Source: Noviherbaspirillum autotrophicum (GTDB taxonomy: Bacteria > Pseudomonadota > Gammaproteobacteria > Burkholderiales > Burkholderiaceae_D). From it: a DNA stretch of 64,000 nucleotides. Position 1 is the first letter of the stretch; the number at the start of each line of letters is the position of its first letter. Made by a program: the position numbers and the translations under genes. The notes below the pieces were generated by a model, which was not told where the DNA came from, made no database searches, and saw nothing but the letters and a program-made list of their open reading frames with translations. The stretch is from assembly GCF_000818395.1 (NCBI RefSeq), contig NZ_JWJG01000028.1:834716-898715 (forward strand), read 5' to 3'. Shown here piece by piece: positions 50,085 to 59,851 of the stretch.

Positions 50085-51470
50085 TCAGATCGGCTTGATG
50101 TTCTGATTCATCCGGAAGAAGTTGGTCGGGTCGTACTTTTTCTTGAGCTCCACGAGTCGGTTGTACGTCGCACCGTAGGCGAACGCGATGCGGTCGGTCT
50201 CCTCTTGGGTGAGGAAGTTGATGTACGCGCCGCCGCTGGCGAACGGCTGTGACTTGGTGAAGAACTCGCGCGCCCAGGCGATGCAGCGCTCATCCTCAGC
50301 GGGTGAGTCCCAGCGTCCGTGCACGTTCATCACGTAATTGGCGTCTCGGCTCGAATAAGCCATCGCCCCGGGCGCTACACGTGCCGTCTGCCCTCCGATT
50401 GTGCCGATGAAGATCTCACACTGCGGCGACGGCAGCTTGGCGGCGTATTCGAGGATGACGGCGATTGTGTCATCGTTGAGCTGCGAGAAATTATGCGACT
50501 TCCAGTAGTTTCGCGCACCAGGCGTCAAGAGTGGGTCGAAGGCCTGCTGCCAGGCGCAGTACGGTTGCACGCCGATGTGCTCGCCGTGCGCCGTGCCGAA
50601 CCCGCGCAGCGGCTCAAGCAGCTTCTTGCCCTCAGCAGGATCTCCCGCATAGCACAGCGCGAGTGCGACGATTTCTTTGCCGTGGACGTTTTCGGGCAGG
50701 AAAGGTAGCGGAGGCGCCTTCCGAGTGACCGACCAGACGTTGAGCTCGTCCGGCATCGTTTTGGTGAAATGGGCAAACTGCGTGAGCACCGACTTCGCTT
50801 GATCGAACGGAAAGACGATGAGCCCGCTCAGCACGTCCGGCCCGACGGGATGAAGCTGGAACTGGAAACTGGTGACAATGCCAAAGTTTCCACCGCCACC
50901 ACGCAGCCCCCAGAAAAGGTCGGCGTTTTCCGATTCGCTGGCGCGCACCTGACGGCCATCCGCCGTAACGACATCTGCGGATAGCAGGTTGTCAGCGGTC
51001 ATGCCGTACTTCCGGCTTAGCCAGCCGAAGCCGCCTCCCAGCGTCAGGCCGGCCACGCCCGTGGTCGAGTTGATGCCCAACGGCGTGGCAAGGCCGTGCA
51101 CCTGCGCGGCCTTATCGAAATCAGCCAGGGTACAACCGGGCTCGACGGTCGCCTGGCGGACGTTCGGGGCCACCTGGACGTTCTTCATCAACGAGAGATC
51201 GATCATGAGACCGCCGTCGCAGACGGCATTGCCCGCGATGTTGTGTCCGCCCCCTCGGATCGAGACGATGAGATTGTGCTTGCGCGCGAACTCGACGGCG
51301 TGGGCGACATCTTCAGGCGACGTGCAGCGGGCAACCAACGCGGGCTTGCGGTCGATCATGGCGTTCCAGATATGACGCACCTCGTCGTAGACCGCGTTGT
51401 CAGGAAGAAGCACCTCCCCTCGGAAGTGCGTTTTGAACTCGTCGATAGGTGCTTTTTGTAGTTGCTTCAT
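50085..51470 (-). CDS. BBE-like FAD-binding oxidoreductase
   Basis: 461 residues of the berberine-bridge/VAO family. N-terminal FAD domain with RGGGHNIAGNAVCDGGLMIDL, where the His is the usual covalent flavin attachment site, then GVAGLTLGGGFGWLSRKYG and GLRGGGGNFGIVTSF. A BBE C-terminal motif is visible (YNRLVELKKKYDPTNFFRMNQNI). Substrate unknown. GGAGGCAAGC precedes the ATG at 51470; the frame is open 73 codons further upstream, without supporting signal. Confidence 0.9.
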   Translation of the reverse strand: MKQLQKAPIDEFKTHFRGEVLLPDNAVYDEVRHIWNAMIDRKPALVARCTSPEDVAHAVEFARKHNLIVSIRGGGHNIAGNAVCDGGLMIDLSLMKNVQVAPNVRQATVEPGCTLADFDKAAQVHGLATPLGINSTTGVAGLTLGGGFGWLSRKYGMTADNLLSADVVTADGRQVRASESENADLFWGLRGGGGNFGIVTSFQFQLHPVGPDVLSGLIVFPFDQAKSVLTQFAHFTKTMPDELNVWSVTRKAPPLPFLPENVHGKEIVALALCYAGDPAEGKKLLEPLRGFGTAHGEHIGVQPYCAWQQAFDPLLTPGARNYWKSHNFSQLNDDTIAVILEYAAKLPSPQCEIFIGTIGGQTARVAPGAMAYSSRDANYVMNVHGRWDSPAEDERCIAWAREFFTKSQPFASGGAYINFLTQEETDRIAFAYGATYNRLVELKKKYDPTNFFRMNQNIKPI

Positions 51471-52283
51471 GCTTGCCTCCTTTGTTTGCGCCTGACTGGC
51501 ATATAGAGGGACATGGCCCTCCAGGAAACGGAGTAGCTGAGTGATAAGCAAAGTAATTCGATCCTCCGTAAACCGAGCCAGTTCCGCGTTTGGCATGCTG
51601 CGGCATGCTTCTACTTGATAAACAATCGTGAAAGACGCTACTTCCGAACCTGTTTCCGATACCACCGCCGAAACGGCCCAACTAGCCAAGGCGATGCATG
51701 TTTACAACCATTCCCGTGGACGAACTGAACAGGCATACGTCTACCGGGCACGAGGAAAAATCCGGTTTCACAGCATCTGTTCCCATGAATATGGATAGCC
51801 CTGAGACCCGCGACGTTATGCCTCACTTGGTCAACGAACGTAAGATTGCCGGGCAATCGCATCGTGCCAGGTGTCCGCCTTTCTGGTATTGAGTGTCCGT
51901 CTCGACCGTCGGCTAATTCCCGGTTTCGGCTTGAGTTGCGGCAACGACAGCCGGTCGCTATAGCGCAATGCTGGCCATTCGCATTGGAGATGTTGGCAAG
52001 AATGTCCCAAAGCGCCTCGCAGCGTTCCCTCAAGCGGACACTAGCGGGTGACTTCAACTCAGTCCACCCGAGCTGTAAGACCAATGCACCGCTTCCTATT
52101 TCAAGGGCAGCGCATGAATTTGCACAGTCATGTCAGGGATGAACCTTGCATCGAGCGTACAGTTTCAGTTTGGCTCCGCCTCACATTCCCGCCATCACCA
52201 ATTGCAACAAAGACCGATTCAGAATCTTTTAGCGGCATCACTGAGTCAAAGGGAAACTATGTCGATTCAATACGGAACATCCA
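51471..52283. other. Intergenic region between divergent genes
   Basis: About 810 bases between the oxidoreductase and the GGDEF-EAL gene. Several open frames exist but none has codon use or sequence that I recognise. It presumably holds both promoters; a -10-like hexamer is not obvious on either strand. Confidence 0.4.
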
Positions 52284-55200
52284 TTGAGTGATGTCATCTC
52301 GCGGAGCAAGTTAAATCAGACACCGCCGGCTTCGCGTCAGCGCCCGGTCCGGATGTTCCTGCTCTGGCTGGTGCTGGGCTGTCTGCTTCCCGGAGTGATC
52401 GGGGCCATTGCGCTGCTATTCGACGAATATCATCAGAGCCGAATCCAACTCGAGAGGGATACGCTGCAGACTGCACGCGCCCTGATCTACGCCGTGGATG
52501 TTCAAATCCTGGGGCTGCAACGTCTAGGCCAAGGGCTTGCCACTGCCGATTCTATTGTCAGTGGCAATCTGGCGCGTTTTCACCTGCAGGCACGACGGGC
52601 GCTTGCCGAGGCCAGGCTAGGGTCAACCGTTGCCTTAACAGACCGAACGGGACAACTTGTACTCAATACCGCTGTGGAATTCGGTAAGCCGCTGCCGATG
52701 AATGGGAATCCTGAACTGGTCCGGCGCGTGTTTGAAATGCGTACGCCTGTTGCTTCTCAGCTCTTCGCCAGCGCCATTACCCATCATCCCCTCATGGCGG
52801 TCGGGCTACCCGTACTCCTTGATGGCAAAGTGATCTTTGCCTTGACTGTCAGCATAGAACCGGAACAGTTCGACAGTATCTTTAGCGCCCAACACTTACC
52901 CGCCGGCTGGGTCGCCACCATATTCGACGGGAATGGCGCCATTGTGGCGCGCAGTAATTCCACGGGAAAAATCGATGGCAAAAAGCCACGGGCAGGCTAC
53001 TTCCAACAGTTAATGAAAACAAGCGCGGGCAATTTTGAGGCGTCCATGGAAGACGGGACGCCAGTTTCGGTGGCCTATGCGCAATCGCCCACGACTGGCT
53101 GGCGGGTTGCTGTCAACATTCCCAAGGCATCAATTACAACGGGCCTATTCCAGCGGCTATCGGTCTTGATGTTAGGAATTGCGGCCTTGTTCGCTATGGG
53201 AATCTGGCTTGCTCGGGTCTTAAGCAGAAGAATCGCCCGCGCATTCCAGGCACTCGTGACCCCGGCATTTGCGCTCGGTTCCGGAGAAACGGTGTCGTTG
53301 CCCCAGGTGGAGGTCATGGAAGCCGCGGAGGTCACAAATGCCTTGGCTGCTGCGGCCAAATTACTGAAAGAGCGGACCGTGGCGCTCGAAGCGCGCGAGA
53401 AAGACTTGGTGGAACGCAGCGGGGCATTACGCCGAAGCGAAAACCGTCTTCGGACACTGACCGAGCATGCGCCGGCAGCCATCGCCGTATTCGACCGGCA
53501 TATGCGCTACCTGGCTGTCAGCCAGCGCTGGATCCAGGACTACCGGCTTGAAGGCAAAGACATCATTGGCGCATCTCATTACGACGTCGTGCCGGATCTC
53601 CCGGAACGGTGGCATGACGCGCACCGCCGAGGCCTTGAGGGGGAAGCGCTGCGTGCCGATGCGGACCGAATTGAATATTCGGATGGATCGGTGCGATGGA
53701 GACGGTGGGAAGTATGGCCCTGGCAGGACAATAATGGTGCCGTTGGCGGCATCATCATCGCCGCTGAAGACGTGACGGACCGCATGGTCGCCGAACGACA
53801 GTTACGGGAGAGCGAGGCCCGGCTGGCCTTGGCATTAAAGGCCGCCAATACCGCGGTATGGGAAATGGATGTCACAACCCAGGCTCTGCTTCCGGCGGAC
53901 GACCGCCTCTTTACAATGCTGGGCTATGACCAAAATCATTTGCAGACGCTTGCCCAGTGGCTGGCGCACATGCATGATGAGGACCGGCAAAGCGTATCTG
54001 AAATGCTCAACGAGGTCATTGACGGCCGAAGAGACAGTTATTCTACCGAGGTGCGCTTCCGTGCAAAGGACGGCCACTGGCACTGGATTTTGTGTCAGGG
54101 AACCGGGGCCGGGCGCGCACCAGAAGGAGGAAGAGCGACTCGCCTGGTGGGCACCCATACCGACATCCATGCCCGCAAGCTGGCGGAGCAACGGGCGCGT
54201 GAAGCCGCGCTGCATGATCCATTAACTGGTTTGCCCAATCGAGCGCTTGTATATGAATACGGCAGCCACCTGCTCGCTGCCGCGCAGCGCAATCATGGCC
54301 AAGGCGCGCTCATGTTCATCGATCTGGATCGCTTCAAGCCCATCAACGATATTTACGGGCACGAGGTAGGTGACCGCGTGCTGCGTGAAGTGAGCGCGCG
54401 ACTCGTCGCCTGCACTCGCCAGGAGGATCTTGTTGGCCGCTTGGGCGGCGATGAGTTCGTCATCATTCTTCCTCACCTTGCATCAGATCGGCGCCAGGCA
54501 ATAATCGTTGCGAGGCACATCATCGACAGCATTAGCCGCACCATTGTGATCGATACGCTCGAGTTGTCCCTTTCCCCCTCCGTCGGCATCAGTTACTACC
54601 CAGAGCATGCGAACGACATCGGCGCGCTCATCCATACGGCAGACTTGGCCATGTACCAGGCGAAGAAGTCGGGACGTGGAAACTTTCATATCTACACCCC
54701 TGAACTCAATCAGCATGCGGATGAAATCTATTTGCTGGAGGCTAGACTCAAGAATGCACTCAGGTACGACGGGCTGGAACTTCACTATCAGCCGGTCATG
54801 GACATCAAGAGCGGGACGTTGCTTGGTGCAGAAGCTTTAGTGCGGTTGGCGGGTAACGAGCCGAGGGTAGTCGGGCCCCAGGTCTTCATACCTGTCGCAG
54901 AGTCGGCCGGTCTGATCGGACAACTCGGTGAGTGGGTGGCGACGGAGGCTTGTCGCCAGCAGGAGGCGTGGAAGCGTGACGGATTAAGGGTGACCATCGC
55001 TATCAATGTCTCGCCGTTTCAATTTAGGCAGCGGGGGTTCGCAGAAACGCTCCATGGCATCATTTTAAATACGGGGAGCGATCCTGACTGCATTCAGCTC
55101 GAAATCACTGAAAGCGCCATCATGGAGAACCTCGACGAAGCGGTGTCCATCCTGAACAGAATCAAGGCACTCGGGGTAAAAGTGGCGCTTGATGACTTCG

Positions 55201-55508
55201 GAACGGGATACTCCAGTCTCAGTCAACTGATTAGTTTGCCCATCGACAAGCTAAAAGTTGATCAGTCATTCGTGAAGCGAATCGGGAGCGATCAGGCAAG
55301 CCAGGCAGTGACCGAAGCAATCATTGCCCTTGGTCACAGCTTAAAGCTGGAGGTGATCGGCGAAGGTATCGAGTCCGAGGACACGTTACGTTATCTGAAG
55401 GAACGCGGCTGCGACCAGGCGCAGGGCTATTGGTTCAGTCCCCCTCTTCCTGCATCCAAGTTTGCCGAGTGGTATGGGCTTCTCCCGAATTTACCGATAC
55501 ATCGTTAA
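52284..55508 (+). CDS. Membrane-bound PAS-GGDEF-EAL protein (cyclic-di-GMP turnover)
   Basis: 1074 residues. A first transmembrane helix (about 24-44) and a second (about 290-312) enclose a periplasmic sensor region. PAS domains follow at about 391-515 and 520-640. The diguanylate cyclase domain has RLGGDEFVIIL with the intact GGDEF at about residue 720. The phosphodiesterase domain has GAEALVRL near residue 849 and DDFGTGYSSLSQL later; key residues of both look intact. TTG at 52284 is the likely start; the next in-frame Met is residue 24. Confidence 0.9.
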   Translation: MSDVISRSKLNQTPPASRQRPVRMFLLWLVLGCLLPGVIGAIALLFDEYHQSRIQLERDTLQTARALIYAVDVQILGLQRLGQGLATADSIVSGNLARFHLQARRALAEARLGSTVALTDRTGQLVLNTAVEFGKPLPMNGNPELVRRVFEMRTPVASQLFASAITHHPLMAVGLPVLLDGKVIFALTVSIEPEQFDSIFSAQHLPAGWVATIFDGNGAIVARSNSTGKIDGKKPRAGYFQQLMKTSAGNFEASMEDGTPVSVAYAQSPTTGWRVAVNIPKASITTGLFQRLSVLMLGIAALFAMGIWLARVLSRRIARAFQALVTPAFALGSGETVSLPQVEVMEAAEVTNALAAAAKLLKERTVALEAREKDLVERSGALRRSENRLRTLTEHAPAAIAVFDRHMRYLAVSQRWIQDYRLEGKDIIGASHYDVVPDLPERWHDAHRRGLEGEALRADADRIEYSDGSVRWRRWEVWPWQDNNGAVGGIIIAAEDVTDRMVAERQLRESEARLALALKAANTAVWEMDVTTQALLPADDRLFTMLGYDQNHLQTLAQWLAHMHDEDRQSVSEMLNEVIDGRRDSYSTEVRFRAKDGHWHWILCQGTGAGRAPEGGRATRLVGTHTDIHARKLAEQRAREAALHDPLTGLPNRALVYEYGSHLLAAAQRNHGQGALMFIDLDRFKPINDIYGHEVGDRVLREVSARLVACTRQEDLVGRLGGDEFVIILPHLASDRRQAIIVARHIIDSISRTIVIDTLELSLSPSVGISYYPEHANDIGALIHTADLAMYQAKKSGRGNFHIYTPELNQHADEIYLLEARLKNALRYDGLELHYQPVMDIKSGTLLGAEALVRLAGNEPRVVGPQVFIPVAESAGLIGQLGEWVATEACRQQEAWKRDGLRVTIAINVSPFQFRQRGFAETLHGIILNTGSDPDCIQLEITESAIMENLDEAVSILNRIKALGVKVALDDFGTGYSSLSQLISLPIDKLKVDQSFVKRIGSDQASQAVTEAIIALGHSLKLEVIGEGIESEDTLRYLKERGCDQAQGYWFSPPLPASKFAEWYGLLPNLPIHR

Positions 55509-55668
55509 GCACATAGCTCAGAAGTGTCTACGCCACCCGGAGCAGTCCCGGTACGGTAGACAAATTCTGACAAACGGGGCGGAAACGACGCCAGCCCTCA
55601 GGCATCGCTTCGATGCGCCTTTCCGCGTCCATATGGACGCCAAGCGATATAACCGGCATCCTGCATTT

Positions 55669-57048
55669 TCACGTTCTGGATGAGTTGCCGTTCCGGTGCA
55701 TCCAGTACGTGTGTATTCCAGTCAGACAGAGCGACAACCACGCTACTGCCTCAGCCATCCCGGCCAGTACGTCGCTCAGGTAGTGCACACCCAAGTACAC
55801 GCGACTCAACGCGGTCAACAATACAAAAGCGAATGCACATAAAACAATGGCCACACGCGACCGCCATGGCCGGACTTTGGATATCAGATAGGCCGCCACC
55901 ACGCCATAAAACAGCATACTGCCTGCCGCATGGCCGCTAGGGAAGCTATACGACGTCAGCGACAGTAGGGGATGCTCAAAACTTGGACGGGCACGGTGAA
56001 ATGCATATTTCATCAGCACGTTTAACAGTGCCCCTGCCGGCACAACCACGAGTAAACACGTGAGCCAGTACCAATCGCGCTTCCAGATCAGGTACAAAGC
56101 TGCAAACACTACATATAGCGTAATTGCAGTTGGTCCATTTGCCTGGGTAATGGCCAGCATGATGCGGGTGACACTTGGCGTAGCGCGGGCATGGAACCAG
56201 TTCGCCACCTCAACATCGACGATGGTCAGCGGGTCGGCGGTCAGGACGTCTTCCGCAATCCCGCCGAACAGCCAGCTGGCGCCAATCAGTGCCAGGGCGC
56301 CCAGCGTCAGATTCAAGCCGAGATGGCTACGCGGGGACAGCCTTGCTTTCACAAATGCGATTTGGGGCGCAAAACGCCGGCGGAATCTGACCATCCGTGG
56401 TCGTCGCAGAAACCGTTCCCATGCTCTCTTGATGTCCTGTTCGCGGTGTATAGCGATGCGATAGAGCCAGAAGAGCAGTAAAGCGCATAGACATATCCCG
56501 CCCAGAATGACACTCGCCTGCCCCATCCAGCGCTCGGCGCTTCGCCAGCCGGCGCCGAGGGAGTACCCGAGCAGTACGACCATGGCTGACCATAGCGTCG
56601 CACCCAACGCGTTATAGGGCAGAAAAACCCGGTACTTCATCCGCGAAGAGCCAGCCAGGAAAGGAACAATGGCTCGCGCAAAGCCGACAAAGCGCCCCAG
56701 AAAAACCGACTTCCCACCGTGCCGCCGAAAAAAGGCATCGGCCCTGCCGACGTTCTCCTGGTTGAGTCCAAACTGATGGCCATACCGCAGCAAGGCCGGG
56801 CGCCCAAGCCGGCGCCCCATCTCATAGCCGATGCTGTCGCCGACAATAGCGCCCAGTGTCACAGCCAAAACGGCTTCGTCGAGGTCCAGGAATCCCTCCG
56901 CCGCCAGGAATCCCGTGACCAAAACAAGGCTTTCTCCTGGAATAAAGAGCCCGATGAACGCTGCCGATTCCAGGGCAGCGCCAGCAAAAATCACTAGGTA
57001 CCCCCATTGACCGAGACGGCTGACCAGATTGACGAGGTAATCGAGCAT
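55669..57048 (-). CDS. DedA-PAP2 fusion membrane protein
   Basis: 459 residues. The N-terminal part (about 1-200) is DedA/SNARE-associated: PGESLVLVTGFLAAEG and FLGRFVGFARAIVPFLAGSSRM. The C-terminal half (about 260-445) is a PAP2 phosphatase with all three motifs: KYAFHRARP, SFPSGHA and SRVYLGVHYLSD. It may handle undecaprenyl or other lipid phosphates; DedA relatives are implicated in lipid flipping. Charged linker between them. Confidence 0.92.
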   Translation of the reverse strand: MLDYLVNLVSRLGQWGYLVIFAGAALESAAFIGLFIPGESLVLVTGFLAAEGFLDLDEAVLAVTLGAIVGDSIGYEMGRRLGRPALLRYGHQFGLNQENVGRADAFFRRHGGKSVFLGRFVGFARAIVPFLAGSSRMKYRVFLPYNALGATLWSAMVVLLGYSLGAGWRSAERWMGQASVILGGICLCALLLFWLYRIAIHREQDIKRAWERFLRRPRMVRFRRRFAPQIAFVKARLSPRSHLGLNLTLGALALIGASWLFGGIAEDVLTADPLTIVDVEVANWFHARATPSVTRIMLAITQANGPTAITLYVVFAALYLIWKRDWYWLTCLLVVVPAGALLNVLMKYAFHRARPSFEHPLLSLTSYSFPSGHAAGSMLFYGVVAAYLISKVRPWRSRVAIVLCAFAFVLLTALSRVYLGVHYLSDVLAGMAEAVAWLSLCLTGIHTYWMHRNGNSSRT

Positions 57049-57456
57049 AGTGAATTCTCCTCGTCAGAAAATGATCCGTTGCGGCGCCGTGGATAGCTTT
57101 GGGGCGGTCGATGAGCTCAATCCGAGCCGATAGATAGGAGAGAGCCTGTTATTAAAGATTCTGCGATGATCCAGCCCATGAACTCCCCATGCTTCCCAGA
57201 TAACTTTGCGAAAATAATGAACTTCAATTGCTGAATAGGCAATTTTTTCGCGTGTGTCAACAGGCACGCTTTTGACATGCCGCGCCCATTTCCCTTGGCT
57301 CCTCCGTTGCACGAAAAAACGCCCTTGCTTGCAAAAACGCCTTCCGCAGGCGCCGTTACATTCGGTTGCATTTGAAACAGAGCAATAAAGTCTTTTTGAA
57401 ATGCCGAAGCGTTAACAGAAGCAGGTTCACCAAGTTGCGAATTCGGGAAGAAATCC
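57049..57456. other. Intergenic region, no recognised gene
   Basis: About 400 bases between divergent DedA-PAP2 and glycine-zipper genes. It contains short inverted sequences (such as CGCC TTCCGCA GGCG near 57340) but no T-tract terminator. Open frames here do not look coding. Confidence 0.4.
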
Positions 57457-57948
57457 ATGTTCAAGAAAATTGCTACTGTCTTCATCATCCTTTCCTTGCC
57501 GCTGGCCGCCTGGTCAACGGAATACCAGATTGTCGAGCGCCCGAGGCAGGAATGCTGGAATGAGCAGCTGCCGGTGCAATCAGCGCGCCAGGATTACGGC
57601 GGCGCCATTCTGGGCGGTATCGCGGGCGGCATCATCGGCAACCAGGTCGGTGGCGGCAATGGAAGAACTGTCGCCACGGCGATTGGCGCCATGACGGGCG
57701 CCGTGGTCGGGGACCGCATGTCCTCGGAGGGGCCTGCTTATCAGATGCAAACGGTACAGCGCTGTCGAACCGTCGTCGACCACGTTCGCGTTCCTGTCGT
57801 GCATGAGCAGGTTGAGGTCATTCCGGCACCGCCTCCGCCGGCAGTCATCGTTGAGCAACGGTCTTATTTTGTGGAACAGTCTGGCTACTACGTGGAGAAC
57901 AGGCATCGACGTTGGCATGAGCACCATCATTACGATGATGACGATTGA
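57457..57948 (+). CDS. Glycine-zipper 2TM domain protein with His/Asp-rich tail
   Basis: 163 residues. Signal peptide (about 1-20, ending AAWSTEY), then a glycine-zipper segment GGAILGGIAGGIIGNQVGGGNGRTVATAIGAMTGAVVGD (in parts), typical of SlyB/OsmB-like envelope proteins. A Cys pair (ECWNE, QRCRTV) flanks it. The C-terminus is strongly metal-binding in character (RHRRWHEHHHYDDDD). Outer-membrane association is likely; function unknown. Confidence 0.82.
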   Translation: MFKKIATVFIILSLPLAAWSTEYQIVERPRQECWNEQLPVQSARQDYGGAILGGIAGGIIGNQVGGGNGRTVATAIGAMTGAVVGDRMSSEGPAYQMQTVQRCRTVVDHVRVPVVHEQVEVIPAPPPPAVIVEQRSYFVEQSGYYVENRHRRWHEHHHYDDDD

Positions 57949-57996
57949 TTACGTTTCACGCTGAGTTCCGGGCTCTGTCGGAACCAGTTTGTGCAA

Positions 57997-58488
57997 ATGC
58001 GTTCAATCAGTAGACCTCCAGTGAAAAAGTGCCTTATGCGCTCCATCGAAACAGCATCATTACAATCCGAGTTAGCAACTTCTTGTGGAACCATCATCCT
58101 TAACAAAGAAGGGCAAATTCTTCTTTGCCACGTCACCGGAATGAATTTCTGGGATATCCCCAAAGGGAGGATGAATCCTGGCGAGTTACCATTCCAGGCG
58201 GCCAAGAGAGAGTTGTTCGAGGAGACTGGCCTCGCTTTCAACGACGCTCTCTTTGAAGAACTCGGTGGATTTAAGTACCAGCGAAACAAGCGGCTTCATC
58301 TTTACAAACTCCGCGCGCCCGAAACGCTCAGTAGCCTTTCCCACCTTCGATGCACCAGTTACTTCTCGCATCAGACTACCGGCATCTCGACACCTGAAAT
58401 GGATGGATTCCGCTGGGCCTCGCGCACCGACATCCGAGTGCTCTGCCCCTTCCCCATGGCCGAGTGTCTGTTGTCGCTCGCTTGGTAG
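57997..58488 (+). CDS. Nudix hydrolase
   Basis: 163 residues. The Nudix box is complete: G-x5-E-x7-REL-x-EETG in KGRMNPGELPFQAAKRELFEETGL. Preceded by a beta strand ILLCHVTGMNFWDIPKG. Substrate cannot be deduced. Alternative starts include GTG at 57991 and ATG at 58036; no ribosome site is decisive. Confidence 0.85.
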   Translation: MRSISRPPVKKCLMRSIETASLQSELATSCGTIILNKEGQILLCHVTGMNFWDIPKGRMNPGELPFQAAKRELFEETGLAFNDALFEELGGFKYQRNKRLHLYKLRAPETLSSLSHLRCTSYFSHQTTGISTPEMDGFRWASRTDIRVLCPFPMAECLLSLAW

Positions 58489-58651
58489 TCTTACATCCTG
58501 CATCGATTTCAGCATCATTTAACCCGACCGCTTGCTCCGGATAGATTGCGGTGATTTGATTTTAAATGGGAAAATGATCAGTGGATGGCGGGATAGCGGG
58601 GCAGCAGAATGTATTGGGCCAATACCGACTTCATCTGAAAAAAGGAACAGC

Positions 58652-59011
58652 GTGCTTAATCGTTTATCGTCTACTCTCTTCACTTTAGCCGTATCCGCCC
58701 TGGCGGGGTGCGCGACGACCTACCATACCCCCACGTATTCCGGGGACCTCAAAGCTGCATTAGCTGACGACGTGGCCGCGGCTAAAGCAGCCGGCGCCAA
58801 GGCCGGCGAGTACGTGCGCAGCTCGTTGACCGCACCAATGCCCGAATGGAAGCACGCAAGTGGGGAAACGAATAGCAGCACCTCACCCACGATAGTCGAA
58901 AAGTCCACGTCAGAAGTTGGCACGTCGGCGAAAGCGGACCCCAGACCTACGAGTGCCCCACAGAACGCGCCAGAAGCAGGCGTGCAGGTATTCCCAATGC
59001 GGGCCGAGTGA
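58652..59011 (+). CDS. Small putative lipoprotein
   Basis: 119 residues from a GTG start with AAAGGAAC upstream. A signal with the lipobox LAGC (Cys20) predicts lipidation, followed by an Ala-rich helix (DLKAALADDVAAAKAAGAKAGEYV) and a Ser/Thr/Pro-rich tail. I do not recognise a family. Confidence 0.65.
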   Translation: MLNRLSSTLFTLAVSALAGCATTYHTPTYSGDLKAALADDVAAAKAAGAKAGEYVRSSLTAPMPEWKHASGETNSSTSPTIVEKSTSEVGTSAKADPRPTSAPQNAPEAGVQVFPMRAE

Positions 59012-59162
59012 TATGGCAGTAGGCTTGTCGCAATAAGGGCCCGGTACGCATTCCGGGCGTTCGCACCAGCACATGCAATGTCATACGCATTCAGTCCGGT
59101 GCTTACCATCGCCGCCTGCTTAATGCATCAATGCAGCCGTGGCCTGACGTCGGCCGACAGAG

Positions 59163-59603
59163 TCAACACAACTCGGCACTGCCTACGATTTCACTGGCGA
59201 TCACGGGTCTGTTTTTTTTCGCGCGGCCTCCCGCCCTGCGGAATTCGTCCGGTGGAGTTCCAACCATCCGACGAAACATGGTGATGAATGCAGAAGCGCT
59301 GCAATATCCTCAATCCAGTGCACTGTTCTCAAACGTCTGCCCCGCTTCGAGCCGAACCATTGCCTTCACGATCCGCAGGCGCTGCCTCCATTCTGCCAAG
59401 GACATTCCCCAGTCGCGTTGACAGCGCCGCATCAGCGTGCGTTCGGTAGTGTTTGCCTCCCGCGCGAGTTCGGCGAGAGTGCGAGTGTCGCCAGGGTTGG
59501 CTTCAATATAGATGGAGCAAAAGCTGGTTTCGTATCGATTCAGACCAGTGTGCTCCACAAGCGACGGCAGCCATTTCCCGGACGGTGATCGTCCTGCCCG
59601 CAT
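59163..59603 (-). pseudogene. AraC-family regulator, truncated and interrupted
   Basis: The frame from 59603 reads the end of an AraC effector domain and the helix-turn-helix (TRTLAELAREANTTERTLMRRC, MSLAEWRQRLRIVKAM, SASAFITMFRRMVGTPPDEFRR). A TGA at 59310-59312 stands where relatives have Leu in the LDLGYSSASAF motif. The first half of an AraC protein (over 100 residues) is missing upstream. Both defects indicate a dead gene. Confidence 0.85.
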
Positions 59604-59851
59604 GTCATATTCACGATCTTCGGTTCGAGGCCGCCTTCACCGATCTTTATTCGATAAGAAGCGAAAATTCTGACTTGAACGAGGTTGGGAACGTTATCGC
59701 CCATAAGCAAATGAGAAATGCTTCGTTCCTAATTAACATCCCTTTCGTTAATCTTCAGCACTTTAGCGAGACTCAGGAATCGTGACCCGCTCCGTCGCCC
59801 ACGAATAACGATGCCGGCTACCGCCGGCAGGGAATCAGGCAATTCAAGCAC

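Noticed and set aside
51471..51689. In-frame N-terminal extension of 73 codons on the FAD oxidoreductase
   Set aside because: The ribosome site GGAGGCAAGC is at the Met at 51470, and homology begins there; the extension has no signal-peptide character.
59604..59851. Riboswitch ahead of metNIQ
   Set aside because: The spacer lacks a recognisable SAM-riboswitch core; only AT-rich sequence and no clear terminator are visible.
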